Notes: generated by a model not told the origin, from the sequence alone. A DNA stretch of 64,000 bases from Malonomonas rubra DSM 5091 (GCF_900142125.1 NZ_FQZT01000003.1:1-64000); one strand, 5' to 3'. Counted from the stretch's first letter, positions 1 to 8,518 are shown. Program-made: numbers and translations.

Positions 1-332
1 CCTGAAAGTGCGCAAGCGAGTCGAGGAGATCTTCGGCTGGATCAAGACGGCAGGCTTGCTCCGTAAAACCCGCCACCGGGGCCTTGATCGCGTTGAGTCT
101 ACCTTTACCCTGGCAGCGGCAGCCTACAATCTGGTCAGGATGCGCACCCTGATTTGGGGATTGTGACGAAAAGGGAGTCGATCACGCCGATTGCATCGCG
201 ATAAATCGCGAAAACGGTTCCAATGGCGCTTGAAAATGGTCAGAACTAACGAAACATAGATTGTCAAAGAGCAAAAAATTCTTCTCGGGAGGATAGAGGC
301 CAACTCCCGGCTAGTTTTTCAACGGCCTGTTA
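1..332 (+). mobile_element. Right end of an IS5-type insertion sequence, cut by the window edge
   Basis: Seen: the 3' end of a transposase frame is followed by about 145 noncoding bases and then AGTTTTTCAACGGCCTGTTA at 313-332. That sequence resembles the terminal inverted repeat of many IS5-group elements. The left part of the element lies outside the window, so completeness and target duplication cannot be judged. The end lies about 16 bp from the stop of cheW. Confidence 0.75.
2..166 (+). CDS. IS5-family transposase, C-terminal fragment (partial at window edge)
   Basis: This is an open frame of 54 residues ending in TGA at 164-166 and entering from outside the window. It carries the motif R-V-E-E-I-F-G-W-I-K followed by a T-L-A-A-A-A-Y-N-L-V-R-M segment, which is typical of the C-terminal end of IS5-type DDE transposases and includes the catalytic Glu region. 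The encoded role is cut-and-paste transposition of the element. Whether the full gene is intact cannot be seen here. Confidence 0.85.
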   Translation: MKVRKRVEEIFGWIKTAGLLRKTRHRGLDRVESTFTLAAAAYNLVRMRTLIWGL

Positions 333-347
333 GACTTTTGTGATAAT

Positions 348-860
348 CTATGCGCCAACCGCCATTTGCTGCGGACTGTCTGCAGGGCCGCCCGTCAGCG
401 AAAGGTCATCGGCTGAGAAAACTCGGTCGATATCGAGAATGATGATGAACTGATCATCCTGCTTGCCCATGCCCTTGATAAAATCGGTGTTCAATCCCGT
501 GCCCATTTTCGGTGCCGGCTCAATCTGTTTCGCTCCCAGGTCAAGCACTGCCTGCACTGAATCTGCCAGCGCACCGATCACCGCCACGTCCTCACCCAGG
601 GTCACTTCGGTGATAATGATGCAGGTGTTCACGGTCTGTTCGGTTCTATCCATGCCGAACTTCAGGCGCATATCGACCACCGGCACAACACTGCCACGCA
701 GGTTGATCACTCCACACATGAAATCAGGCATCTGCGGCACCTTGGTGATGCAGGTAAAATCGAGCACCTCACGCACTTTGGCGATGTCCAGGGCGAAAAC
801 TTCATCCGCCAGTTTGTAGGTCAGATATTGACCTGTTTCGAGACTCATACTTCCACTCAT
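348..860 (-). CDS. cheW: CheW-type chemotaxis coupling protein
   Basis: The 170-residue protein has the whole CheW fold: an N-terminal YLTYKLADEVFALDI strand, the VREVL segment, the conserved GVINLRGSVVPVVDMR core at about 50-65, and a C-terminal IIILDIDRVFS strand. CheW couples methyl-accepting receptors to the kinase CheA in the cytoplasm. No cheA, cheR, cheB or receptor lies nearby. It sits 44 bp downstream of the degenerate receiver gene and is probably co-transcribed with it from the sigma-54 promoter at 1296-1314. The IS end lies directly beyond its stop. Identity is secure; which chemosensory array it serves is not known. Confidence 0.93.
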   Translation of the reverse strand: MSGSMSLETGQYLTYKLADEVFALDIAKVREVLDFTCITKVPQMPDFMCGVINLRGSVVPVVDMRLKFGMDRTEQTVNTCIIITEVTLGEDVAVIGALADSVQAVLDLGAKQIEPAPKMGTGLNTDFIKGMGKQDDQFIIILDIDRVFSADDLSLTGGPADSPQQMAVGA

Positions 861-904
861 CTGTCACTCCTTCGGGTAAAATCGGATGCCTGTTGTTTTC
901 ACAT

Positions 905-1258
905 CTATGTGGTCAATGCGCGAACCTGCCCCAGTAGATTCTCCGGTCGGCACAGGACAAATTCCGCGTCTTCGCCTGAAAAGCGAATTTCATCGCGCAA
1001 CACCGACAACATTGGGACTGCAACCCCCTGCTGCTTCAATTGTGGCAACAGGTCAAGCAGCGACAAGCTCTGGCTGTGATCGTTAATTACCAGAAGGCTC
1101 GCCTGCGACGATGAGTTGGCCCGGCTGACCAGCCAGTTGAAAGCTTCCTCGCCACTTCGCACAACAGCGACACGATAATTGGCCAATTGCAGAAGAAACC
1201 GGGTTGAACTGACCTTTTCCAGCGATGAATCAAACAACAGAATCGACTGTTCACTCAT
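905..1258 (-). CDS. Degenerate response-regulator receiver-like protein
   Basis: The 117-residue protein has the length and strand pattern of a stand-alone receiver domain. Visible are an N-terminal hydrophobic strand with an acidic end (ILLFDSS), a central LLVIND strand whose Asp could be the phospho-acceptor, and a C-terminal FVLCRPE segment where an Arg stands in place of the conserved Lys. The acidic pair after strand 1 is reduced to one Asp. This argues against ordinary phosphorylation switching and for a partner-binding role. It is the first gene after a sigma-54 promoter and precedes cheW, so a role in chemosensory output is inferred. Confidence 0.6.
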   Translation of the reverse strand: MSEQSILLFDSSLEKVSSTRFLLQLANYRVAVVRSGEEAFNWLVSRANSSSQASLLVINDHSQSLSLLDLLPQLKQQGVAVPMLSVLRDEIRFSGEDAEFVLCRPENLLGQVRALTT

Positions 1259-1295
1259 AGAAAACTCACTTTCCCAGTGTTAGCTCATGCTAATT

Positions 1296-1314
1296 CAGCA
1301 AGGTCGATGCCAAA
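1296..1314 (-). promoter_or_regulatory. Sigma-54 (-24/-12) promoter for the receiver/cheW pair
   Basis: On the minus strand the sequence reads TTTGGCATCGACCTTGCTG. The GG (1310-1311) and GC (1298-1299) dinucleotides are separated by exactly 10 bases and sit in near-consensus TGGCAT and TTGCT contexts. The predicted start lies about 30 bp before the ATG at 1258. The neighbouring gene encodes an NtrC-type activator, the protein class needed to fire such a promoter. Confidence 0.75.
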
Positions 1315-1419
1315 CCCCAGAAAAACTATAAACAACCTGTTTTCACATGATTTTTGCCGACAGAGGGGACATTCAGGAGAGTCGTGGAAGGGTGTAAAAA
1401 AAGTTACGGCAGGAACATA

Positions 1420-1454
1420 AAAAGAGGCTAACCTCAGCAAAAGATTAGCCTTCT
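1420..1454 (-). terminator. Rho-independent terminator after the NtrC-type regulator
   Basis: Read on the minus strand, GAAGGCTAA and TTAGCCTC form a stem with a loop of about 13 bases, followed by TTTTTAT. It lies about 35 bp after the stop of the response regulator at 1489 and separates it from the sigma-54 promoter of the next unit. Confidence 0.7.
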
Positions 1455-1488
1455 CAAATTTTAAATTTTTTTCACACTGTGCAAAAAG

Positions 1489-2931
1489 TTACTGGGTTCT
1501 GGAATCCTCTTCCCGCAATTTTTTCAATCGTTTGCTCAGTGCCGGTCGGCTGATACCGAGTAGCTGGGCAGCGATAGTCTGGTTGTTCTGCGCTCGTTTC
1601 ATCGCTTCTTCGACCAACAGGTTGGCGGCTTCAGCCAACGTCGGCAATTCTTGATGAAAACTGAGCAGGGACTCGCCTGTACTTGTTCTGTCTTCTGCTT
1701 TTATCCCCTTCAGCGGATGACTGCCGATCGCTTGTTTGAATGAACTTTGCGACAACTTTCCAGTTTGATGACGGCTGACCGCATCGTACACCATCCCTGC
1801 CAGTTCACGCACATTGCCAGGAAAATGATACGTACTCAGCAGCACTTCCAGCTCCGGTGGTGGCGTCGGCACCTTTTTCCCCAGTTCGGCAGCGCTTAGC
1901 CGGAGAAAATGATCAAGCAGCAGCGGGATATCATCACGTCGGTTACGCAATGGTGGAAGCTCGATCTGGTGGGTCTTCAGCCGATAATAAAGATCTTTGC
2001 GAAATTCACCGGCATGCTGCATCTGCTCCAGATTGCGGTTGGTAGCAACCACAATCCGTGCCTGGGAACGTTTCGGCCGATCACTGCCAAGAGGGAAATA
2101 CTCCCCTTCCTGCAACAATCGTAGCAGCTTGACTTGCGAACTCGGCGTCATGTCGCCAATTTCATCGAGGAACAACACTCCTGCGCCTGCCTGCTCGATC
2201 ATCCCCGGCCGATCCTTATCCGCCCCGGTAAAGGCTCCTTTGCAGTGACCGAACAGGGTGTCAGAAAACATATTGTCGTCCAGCCCGGCGACATTCACCG
2301 CAACGTAAGGTGCATCCGGGTTATACAATCGAGCAATGGCCCGGGCGATCAGTTCTTTGCCGACACCACTTTCGCCGCTGATCAGGATCGGCTGTTTACT
2401 GCCTGACACCGCCTCGACATATTTCAGCAGGGTGGACATCTGCTTATTCTGGGTGATGATTTCAGAAAAAGCACCCGGGTGCTCCAGTTCATCATGAATC
2501 AAGCTTGTTTTGATGCGCTGGTTTTCACGCAAAGCTTCCTGCATACGCAGGGCTCGGCGGATACCGAGAGTCAGACGCTCCGCCTCGACACTTTTGACGA
2601 AGAAATCAAAAGCCCCCAGCCGCATGCATTCGACGGCAATCTCCAGCTGATTCAGGCCGGTCAGCACAATCACCGGGATTTCCGGGTACTCGGCCGAGAT
2701 CAGTGGCAACAGTTCATCCCCGGTCAGGTAGGGCATGGTCAGATCGAGCAGAATCAGGTCGATCTTCTGCCGCTGCAGGATGCCCATCACTTCGCGGCTG
2801 TCGAGACACTGCTCCACACGAGTCAAGCCGATCCGTGCTAATGTCAGGCGCATCCCGTGCAGCCAAGCAGCCTCATCGTCGACCAGCAACAGCGTCGGGG
2901 TGTTATCCTGCGAATCGGTCATCGGTTTCAT
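1489..2931 (-). CDS. NtrC-family sigma-54-dependent response regulator
   Basis: The 480-residue protein has three parts. The receiver (about 14-130) has the acidic pair at 18-19, phospho-acceptor Asp63 and Lys113. The AAA+ activation domain has Walker A GESGVGKE at 186-193 and the sigma-54 contact loop GAFTGA at 231-236. The C-terminal Fis-type helix-turn-helix ends in LLGISRPALSKRLKKL. It activates sigma-54 RNA polymerase after phosphorylation. Its start overlaps the 3' end of the histidine kinase gene by 29 bp, so the two are cotranslated and form a cognate pair. The likely target is the sigma-54 promoter at 1296-1314 just downstream; that link is inferred. Confidence 0.95.
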   Translation of the reverse strand: MKPMTDSQDNTPTLLLVDDEAAWLHGMRLTLARIGLTRVEQCLDSREVMGILQRQKIDLILLDLTMPYLTGDELLPLISAEYPEIPVIVLTGLNQLEIAVECMRLGAFDFFVKSVEAERLTLGIRRALRMQEALRENQRIKTSLIHDELEHPGAFSEIITQNKQMSTLLKYVEAVSGSKQPILISGESGVGKELIARAIARLYNPDAPYVAVNVAGLDDNMFSDTLFGHCKGAFTGADKDRPGMIEQAGAGVLFLDEIGDMTPSSQVKLLRLLQEGEYFPLGSDRPKRSQARIVVATNRNLEQMQHAGEFRKDLYYRLKTHQIELPPLRNRRDDIPLLLDHFLRLSAAELGKKVPTPPPELEVLLSTYHFPGNVRELAGMVYDAVSRHQTGKLSQSSFKQAIGSHPLKGIKAEDRTSTGESLLSFHQELPTLAEAANLLVEEAMKRAQNNQTIAAQLLGISRPALSKRLKKLREEDSRTQ

Positions 2932-4813
2932 CCTTTTGCGTCGGCAGTTCTAGGGCAACAGTCGTTCCCTGCCCCGGCTCGGAAGCAAAGTGCAAACGCC
3001 CGCCATGTTCTCTGACAATGCGCGCGGCGATCGACAGTCCGAGCCCGGTGCCGCCCAGTTCCCTTCGGGTTGTAAAGAACGGATCTGTCACGTGTGGCAG
3101 GTCTGCTTCGCTGATGCCACACCCTTGGTCGGCCACTTCGATCAACATGCTCTCCCGCCCCTGGGCCATCTGCACCCGTAATTCAATCGCGCACTGGCGA
3201 TCCGGCAGAGAATTACAGGCATTGAGCAACAGGTTGAGCAGAACCTGTTCAATCTGTGCCGCGTTCCCTTTCAGCAAAGACAAATCATCTGCCAGCTCGT
3301 AGTGGAAATTATCTGTCGATTTTTTCAATGTGTTGCCAGCCAATCGCAGGACCTTCTCAATCGATGGGCCGATAGCAAAAGGCCCTTCCAATTCACCGGG
3401 ATCGCTGCGGACAAAGTTTTTCAGGTCATCGACGATCTGACGAATTCGCGTCGCCCCTTCCCGCAGCTCGCTCAATAATCGTGGCAGGTCCTCCCGCAGC
3501 ATTGAGAATGGCAACCCGGCCAGGGTGTATTCGCCTTCGCGATCGAAACGCTCCTGCAGAATCGGCAGGGCATCGTTAAAGACATCCTCCAGCAACGGCA
3601 GGTTGAGCAGCAGCAGACCGTTCGGGTTATTGATCTCATGAGCAACACCGGCGGAGAGCTCGCCAAGGGCCGCAAGCCGTCCAGCCCGGTCCGCCTCGTC
3701 GCGCAGCTTTTTCTTCTCGGTAATATCGCTAGCCAGGTGAACAACATTGACCACTTTTCCGCTGGCATCCTTGATCGGACAGACTTTTATTCCCCAGATC
3801 CGACCATCTGCGTGCTTGCGAATGGCATCGACCGTTTTCCCGCTGGCAAAACTCTGTCTGGCAACGCAATCGTCACAGGGATCATCTGAATGCTCCCAAA
3901 GCTGATGACAAAAACGGCCGGGTATGTCGTCAAAATCATCGCCGAGTAACGCCGATGTATTACTGTTGGCCCAGACAATTTTCAGATCGCGATCAAGCAG
4001 CATCAGGGAATCGGGAATACCATCGAGCACAGTCTGAAATTCCTGCGACAGGGCTTTGTAGCGGCCCTCACTCTTTTCCAGAGTCATTTCGGCCAGCCGC
4101 CTGGCGGTGATATCGGTGTAGATGCCAAGCACGCCGGAAACTTTGCCGTCAGGGCCTTTCAGCGGCACCCGGCTGGTCAGCAGGGTCGCCAGGCTGCCAT
4201 CCTCCCGCTGGTGCTGTTCCTCAAAATCGAGCAGGGGAAAATCCTTTATCATGACCTCTTGGTCACACTGTTGAAACAGCAAGGAATCCTCGCTGCCTCG
4301 TGGCAGCTCTTCTGCAGTTGTGCCGACCAGCTGCTGCGGAGAATCGAGCCCGACATCAGCAGCAAAGTTAAAGTTACCGCCGGCATAAACCAGGTCACGG
4401 TCTTTCCAGTAAATTGAATGGGGAATGTTGTTGATGATATTGCTGAACAGGTTGTTCTGCTCCAGCAGGCGGCCTGCCTCACTGCTACGCTCCGAGATGT
4501 TGCGGGCCACTAAAAGCAGACAATCCGGCTCTCCAGTCCGCTCAATCCGGCTGACCCGCACTTCAACGGGAAGGTTCAGCTCATCACCGCAGAGCAGGTT
4601 AAGTGCGTAAAGCCCAGGGACCAGCAGACGAGAGGGGCTCGCGCCTCCGACCTCCAGCTGCTGCAATGTCAACTGCTGCAAGCGTTCGCCAGACATCCTC
4701 AACAGTTTGCATGCGGCAGGATTCGCAGCCAGCAGCTGCCCCTGCAGGTCGCAAAGCAGTAGCGCATCACCTGCCTGGAGAAAAATTTCCGAGGTTAAAA
4801 AGTCTTGAGTCAT
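2903..4813 (-). CDS. PAS-domain sensor histidine kinase
   Basis: The 636-residue kinase shows no transmembrane segment. Three PAS domains occupy roughly 8-120, 125-250 and 265-375; the third carries a DDPCDDC cysteine motif that could bind a metal or respond to redox. The H-box is GVAHEINNP with His392. The N-box (LLNACNS), the VADQGCGIS G1 box and the GTGLGLSIA G2 box follow. It phosphorylates its cognate NtrC-type regulator, whose gene overlaps its 3' end. A candidate sigma-54 promoter lies just upstream. The signal is unknown; the cytoplasmic PAS array and cysteines suggest an internal redox or metabolite cue (inference). Confidence 0.95.
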   Translation of the reverse strand: MTQDFLTSEIFLQAGDALLLCDLQGQLLAANPAACKLLRMSGERLQQLTLQQLEVGGASPSRLLVPGLYALNLLCGDELNLPVEVRVSRIERTGEPDCLLLVARNISERSSEAGRLLEQNNLFSNIINNIPHSIYWKDRDLVYAGGNFNFAADVGLDSPQQLVGTTAEELPRGSEDSLLFQQCDQEVMIKDFPLLDFEEQHQREDGSLATLLTSRVPLKGPDGKVSGVLGIYTDITARRLAEMTLEKSEGRYKALSQEFQTVLDGIPDSLMLLDRDLKIVWANSNTSALLGDDFDDIPGRFCHQLWEHSDDPCDDCVARQSFASGKTVDAIRKHADGRIWGIKVCPIKDASGKVVNVVHLASDITEKKKLRDEADRAGRLAALGELSAGVAHEINNPNGLLLLNLPLLEDVFNDALPILQERFDREGEYTLAGLPFSMLREDLPRLLSELREGATRIRQIVDDLKNFVRSDPGELEGPFAIGPSIEKVLRLAGNTLKKSTDNFHYELADDLSLLKGNAAQIEQVLLNLLLNACNSLPDRQCAIELRVQMAQGRESMLIEVADQGCGISEADLPHVTDPFFTTRRELGGTGLGLSIAARIVREHGGRLHFASEPGQGTTVALELPTQKDETDDRFAG

Positions 4814-4836
4814 GCATAAAGCAAAGCAAAAAAATC

Positions 4837-4853
4837 AGCAATTGTATAGCCAC
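4837..4853 (-). promoter_or_regulatory. Candidate sigma-54 promoter upstream of the histidine kinase
   Basis: The minus strand reads CGTGGCTATACAATTGCTG around this site. GG (4850-4851) and GC (4838-4839) are 10 bases apart, with a good ATTGCT -12 box and a weaker -24 box. The predicted leader before the kinase ATG at 4813 is only about 14 bases, which lowers confidence. If real, the kinase-regulator pair could be autoactivated. Confidence 0.45.
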
Positions 4854-4937
4854 GGCGATCTTTTTTTCTTTGCAATCAAACGGAAAAAAGCACTACCTTG
4901 TCGCCGGGATAGATTCATATGTACAAGAGGTGGCAGC

Positions 4938-5417
4938 ATGCAGTTGGTCTTTTTACACGGGCTCGAATCCGGCCCACATGGGGCGAAATTCCAAGCTCTG
5001 AAGAAACATTTCGGCGCAGTTATCTCGCCTGACTGCAGCGGCATTTCCGACCCGTGGCAACGACTGCAGATCATTCGGGAAACCCTGGCGGAGCAACCCG
5101 GCCCCTTTCTGCTGATCGGCTCGAGCATGGGCGGTTTGATGGCACTGTTGCTGCAGCGGGAAATCCCGCGACAAGTTGCCGGCATGCTGCTCTGCGCCCC
5201 GGCCCTGCATCGCCCGGCGGGTGAAGGTTTGACTTCGGCAGGACTGCCGCCGAGCCTCATCATCCACGGCCGACAGGACGATGTGGTGCCGATCGAAGCA
5301 AGCCGTAATTTTGGCCTGCCGCTACTGGAAGTGGATGACGATCACAGCCTGCGGGATAGCCTGCCACTGATCATTGCAGAAACGGAAAAATTGAAACAAA
5401 TATTGGAACAGGAATGA
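4938..5417 (+). CDS. YqiA/UPF0227-like alpha/beta hydrolase
   Basis: This is a 159-residue small esterase-like protein. The start is ATG 4938, preceded by AGAGGTGG; a longer frame upstream has no comparable ribosome site. The N-terminus is QLVFLHGLESGPHGAK. The nucleophile elbow is GSSMGG at about 55-60, an acidic residue is in HGRQDDVVP, and His is in DDDHSL, giving a Ser-Asp-His triad. The short length and lack of a large cap fit the YqiA-like group. The substrate is unknown; ester hydrolysis in the cytoplasm is expected. Its stop overlaps the next start by 4 bp, so it is cotranslated with the DMT transporter. Confidence 0.85.
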   Translation: MQLVFLHGLESGPHGAKFQALKKHFGAVISPDCSGISDPWQRLQIIRETLAEQPGPFLLIGSSMGGLMALLLQREIPRQVAGMLLCAPALHRPAGEGLTSAGLPPSLIIHGRQDDVVPIEASRNFGLPLLEVDDDHSLRDSLPLIIAETEKLKQILEQE

Positions 5418-6310
5418 AACAGGGAACACTCAAGGCCGATATTTTACTGGTGCTGACCGCCTCGATCTGGGGATTTGCTTTCGTCGCCCAGCGGGTGGGG
5501 ATGGATTACGTCGGCCCCTTTACGTTCAATGCTATCCGTTTTGCTTTGGGCAGCCTGTCACTGATTCCGCTGATCCTGCTGCTGCAGAAAAACAAGCCGA
5601 CGGCAGAGCTGACAGAAAAGAAATCCTTCTGGATCGGCGGGCTGCTGGCCGGGGGCGCGCTCTTCGCCGGCGCATCGCTGCAACAGGCCGGGCTGGTCTA
5701 CACCACCGCGGGCAAGGCCGGCTTCATCACCGGCCTTTATGTCGTCATGGTGCCGCTGCTCGGACTGTTCTGGCGTCAGCGCCCCCACGCCGCCACCTGG
5801 ATCGGTGCCCTGCTGGCGGCAATCGGCCTTTATTTTCTGAGTGTCACCGAAGAGTTCACCATCGCCTTCGGCGACCTGCTGGTTCTCTGCAGTGCTTTCT
5901 TCTGGGCAGGGCATGTGCTGCTGATCGGCTGGCTGGCGCCGCGCACCGACTCACTCAAACTGGCATCAGCCCAGTTTGCCATCTGCTCGCTGCTCAGTTT
6001 CGCCACCGCGTTCGCCATCGAAACCGTGGCGTTTGAAACCATCATGCAGGCGGCAATCCCGATCCTTTATGGCGGCCTCGGTTCGGTCGGCATCGCCTAC
6101 ACCCTGCAGGTCATCGCCCAGCGCGAAGCGCACCCGGCGCATTCGGCCATCATTCTCAGTATGGAAGGGGTTTTTGCAGCCATCGGCGGCTGGCTGATGC
6201 TGGGCGAGCTGCTGTCGCTGCGCAGCCTGCTCGGTTGTGCCTTGATGCTCGGGGGGATGTTGCTGTCAGAGCTGTCAAACTTTTTCGGCAGAAAAGCTGA
6301 GTCCTCTTAA
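5414..6310 (+). CDS. EamA/DMT-superfamily transporter
   Basis: The 298-residue inner-membrane protein has ten predicted hydrophobic helices arranged as two EamA repeats. Visible are the first-repeat TASIWGFAFVAQRVGMDY signature and, in the second repeat, SMEGVFAAIGGWLMLGE. DMT proteins of this type export or import small metabolites; the substrate cannot be read from sequence. The start overlaps the stop of the hydrolase gene by 4 bp (ATGA), which indicates translational coupling. Confidence 0.92.
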   Translation: MKQGTLKADILLVLTASIWGFAFVAQRVGMDYVGPFTFNAIRFALGSLSLIPLILLLQKNKPTAELTEKKSFWIGGLLAGGALFAGASLQQAGLVYTTAGKAGFITGLYVVMVPLLGLFWRQRPHAATWIGALLAAIGLYFLSVTEEFTIAFGDLLVLCSAFFWAGHVLLIGWLAPRTDSLKLASAQFAICSLLSFATAFAIETVAFETIMQAAIPILYGGLGSVGIAYTLQVIAQREAHPAHSAIILSMEGVFAAIGGWLMLGELLSLRSLLGCALMLGGMLLSELSNFFGRKAESS

Positions 6311-6322
6311 ACCCGCTTTACT

Positions 6323-7063
6323 TCAAGCAAAGATTTCTGCCGCACGGCAGGCAGACCCGACAATTCCAGCCTGGTTACGAAGTTCGGCCGGGAGTAGTTC
6401 GGCGTGCAGGTCGAGATAGGGAAAAAACTTGTCGTGCTTGCGGCTTACCCCACCACCAATAATGATCAATTCCGGCGAGAGAAGGGTTTCGACCTGGATA
6501 AAAAAGGTGTTAAGCCGCTTTGCCCAGGCTTTCCAGCCGAGATCTTCCTTTTTACGCACAGCAGCTGATGCGTACTTTTCGGCAACCCCGGTTTTCAGCC
6601 ACAGGTGGCCCAGCTCACTGTTGGGATAAAGAGAACCGTTGTAAAAAAGAGCAGAGCCGATCCCGGTCCCGAGAGTCAACACCAGCACAGTCCCCTTGCG
6701 CTCGCGACCTGCACCAAAGCGCATTTCGGCCAGCCCGGCGGCGTCGGCATCGTTGATTACGCTGCAGTCGCACCCCGTGGCTGTTCGGATCAATTGTTCA
6801 ACATCGATATCGATCCAGCTTTTATCGATGTTGGCCGCGCTTTTTGCCACACCATTGCTGATCACGGCCGGAAAGCCACAACCGATCGGCCCCTGCCAGT
6901 CAAACTGTGTCACCAACTCGGCGACAGTTTCCGAAACGGCCTGTGGTGTTGCCGGCTGCGGCGTCTCCAGCCGCAAACGTTCACCGACCAGACATCCTTT
7001 GTCGACATCGACCAAGGCTCCCTTGATGCCGCTACCACCGATATCGATCCCCAGAAATGTCAT
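6323..7063 (-). CDS. ppgK: Polyphosphate glucokinase (ROK family)
   Basis: The 246-residue protein starts at ATG 7063 behind a perfect AGGAGG; an upstream in-frame extension lacks a ribosome site. It has the ASKHA phosphate-1 loop [11 protein letters not shown] at the N-terminus, the CGFPAVI segment, VINDADAA with the catalytic Asp, the [12 protein letters not shown] phosphate-2 loop and PNSELGHLW. The last two are characteristic of strictly or mainly polyphosphate-dependent glucokinases. It phosphorylates glucose to glucose 6-phosphate in the cytoplasm. It converges with the DMT gene, 12 bp apart. Confidence 0.88.
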   Translation of the reverse strand: MTFLGIDIGGSGIKGALVDVDKGCLVGERLRLETPQPATPQAVSETVAELVTQFDWQGPIGCGFPAVISNGVAKSAANIDKSWIDIDVEQLIRTATGCDCSVINDADAAGLAEMRFGAGRERKGTVLVLTLGTGIGSALFYNGSLYPNSELGHLWLKTGVAEKYASAAVRKKEDLGWKAWAKRLNTFFIQVETLLSPELIIIGGGVSRKHDKFFPYLDLHAELLPAELRNQAGIVGSACRAAEIFA

Positions 7064-7170
7064 CAATCCTCCTGCGCGCTCGAAAAAACTTAGTATAGCC
7101 GTTTTTTTGCCCGGCGCAGTGCGCAATCGTACCGAAATGCTGCCCAGGAGTCATGTTTCCCGAGGCGGTT

Positions 7171-7584
7171 TCAACCTGTCTGCTTTAACCCGCAACGGCC
7201 ACTGTCACAATCGTTTTTGCGTTTCGGCAGCAGATGGCGGTAACGGGCGAAAAGCTTGTAACCTCCCCGGCTGAGCAGGTCGATTCCGGGCAAACCAACC
7301 AAGGCACTGAACAGGCGATAAACTGAACCACTGGGGTACGCTTGCCAGATTGTGGTGAAGGCGTCGATACCGGTGGTGAAGTTTCCTTCACCGTCACGGA
7401 CATGCAACTGGGCCATGAACTCGGCTTTGCTTTTTCCGTATTCTTCCGGCTGAAAATCTTCACGGCTGATATCGATAAACTGCAAATGCCCGTGCACATT
7501 GCGCTTGCGGTAATGATCCATCTCTTTGCTGCAAACGAGGCAGGCACCATCGTAAAATATCTGTAACGGAAATGCGGTCGCCAT
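7171..7584 (-). CDS. DUF393 (DCC-family) thiol-disulfide oxidoreductase-like protein
   Basis: The 137-residue protein opens with FYDGACLVCSKEM, the D-G-x-C-x-x-C signature of the DUF393/DCC family. These proteins are thioredoxin-like in their motif, but their substrate is largely unknown. ATG 7584 is chosen because AGGAGAGG lies at good spacing; a GTG six bases upstream is the alternative. The C-terminus is basic and includes LLPKRKNDCDSGRCG with further cysteines. It is monocistronic by spacing. Function beyond thiol redox is not assigned. Confidence 0.85.
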   Translation of the reverse strand: MATAFPLQIFYDGACLVCSKEMDHYRKRNVHGHLQFIDISREDFQPEEYGKSKAEFMAQLHVRDGEGNFTTGIDAFTTIWQAYPSGSVYRLFSALVGLPGIDLLSRGGYKLFARYRHLLPKRKNDCDSGRCGLKQTG

Positions 7585-7789
7585 CGGCACCTCTCCTTTC
7601 CAGAACCTATTGGACTCATTCTACCAGCAGAACAGTCAACAACGGAAGTGCAAGCCGGCGAAATGTATACCGATACATGGGAGCAACAGGTCCTCAGCGG
7701 TTTTCTTTGTATCCAGAGGCCAGTTTGTGGTAATTTGCACAGCGTTTTCGTCGACACAAACAACCCGAAAAATAGAAAATATTCATAAA

Positions 7790-8278
7790 ATGGCAAAAGG
7801 GGACACTAAAGGAATGTTCAGCGGCATGTTCGTGGCTTATGCCGTGCTGCTGCTGCACCTGCTGCTGATCGTCGGACTCGGTGCCGGAGTTGTTCTGATC
7901 AAAGGGATTTTCGACTTCCGCTGGTACATTCTCGGTGGGGGCACCCTGCTCCTTTGCATCTCTGCGATCCTCTTCTTCCGCTACCTGAAAGCCAGTAACA
8001 AGAGCCTGAAAGAGGCGATGAACGATCCAGCGCTGCGTGACAAAACGCTGGAAATCAGCTTTCTCGGTGGAATGGCCTCGGTCCGCGTCGGCCACAACCC
8101 GCAGATGCAAAACCAGCCACAGTTGATTGATGTGCATGAGGTTCAGGAGATCAAACAGCTGGCTGCGCCGCGCACCCAGGTCGAAGAGTTAAGCGATCTG
8201 GCAAAGATGCTGGAAAACGATCTGATTACCCGTGAAGAATTCGAGCGGATGAAAAAAGACATCGTCAACGGTCGGTGA
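7790..8278 (+). CDS. Two-TM membrane protein with C-terminal SHOCT domain
   Basis: The protein has about 162 residues from ATG 7790; ATG 7814 or 7826 are possible alternatives because the ribosome site is not decisive. Two hydrophobic helices (about 13-40 and 44-66) are followed by a cytoplasmic segment. The C-terminal helical hairpin LAKMLENDLITREEFERMKKDIV matches the SHOCT oligomerisation domain, which is usually found at the end of membrane or secreted proteins of unknown role. No enzyme motif is seen. The gene lies directly upstream of the tRNA cluster but is separate from it. Confidence 0.75.
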   Translation: MAKGDTKGMFSGMFVAYAVLLLHLLLIVGLGAGVVLIKGIFDFRWYILGGGTLLLCISAILFFRYLKASNKSLKEAMNDPALRDKTLEISFLGGMASVRVGHNPQMQNQPQLIDVHEVQEIKQLAAPRTQVEELSDLAKMLENDLITREEFERMKKDIVNGR

Positions 8279-8339
8279 GTGAAAAAAAGCTTGCAGATTT
8301 CGTTATGATGGTATAGATTCCTCTCCGCTTCAACGCAAT

Positions 8340-8416
8340 GGGGCTGTAGTAGAGTTGGTTACAACGCCGGCCTGTCACGCCGGAGGTCGCGGGTTCGAGT
8401 CCCGTCAGCCCCGCCA
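8340..8416 (+). tRNA. tRNA-Asp (anticodon GTC), copy 1
   Basis: A 77-nt cloverleaf with acceptor GGGGCTG/CAGCCCC, anticodon loop CTGTCAC giving GTC, T-arm CGGGTTCGAGTCCCG and an encoded CCA end. It is the first of three clustered tRNAs. A TATAGA -10-like box at 8312-8317 precedes it. Confidence 0.97.
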
Positions 8417-8438
8417 TCGCGTTGCAAACAAGTTTCAA

Positions 8439-8514
8439 GGGCGAATAGCTCAGCTGGGAGAGCGCCTGCCTTACAAGCAGGATGTCGGGGGTTCGAGCCC
8501 CTCTTCGCCCACCA
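8439..8514 (+). tRNA. tRNA-Val (anticodon TAC)
   Basis: A 76-nt cloverleaf with acceptor GGGCGAA/TTCGCCC, D-arm AGCTCAGCTGGGAGAGC, anticodon loop CTTACAA giving TAC, and encoded ACCA. It lies between two identical tRNA-Asp genes, 22 bp after the first. Confidence 0.97.
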
Positions 8515-8518
8515 ATTT

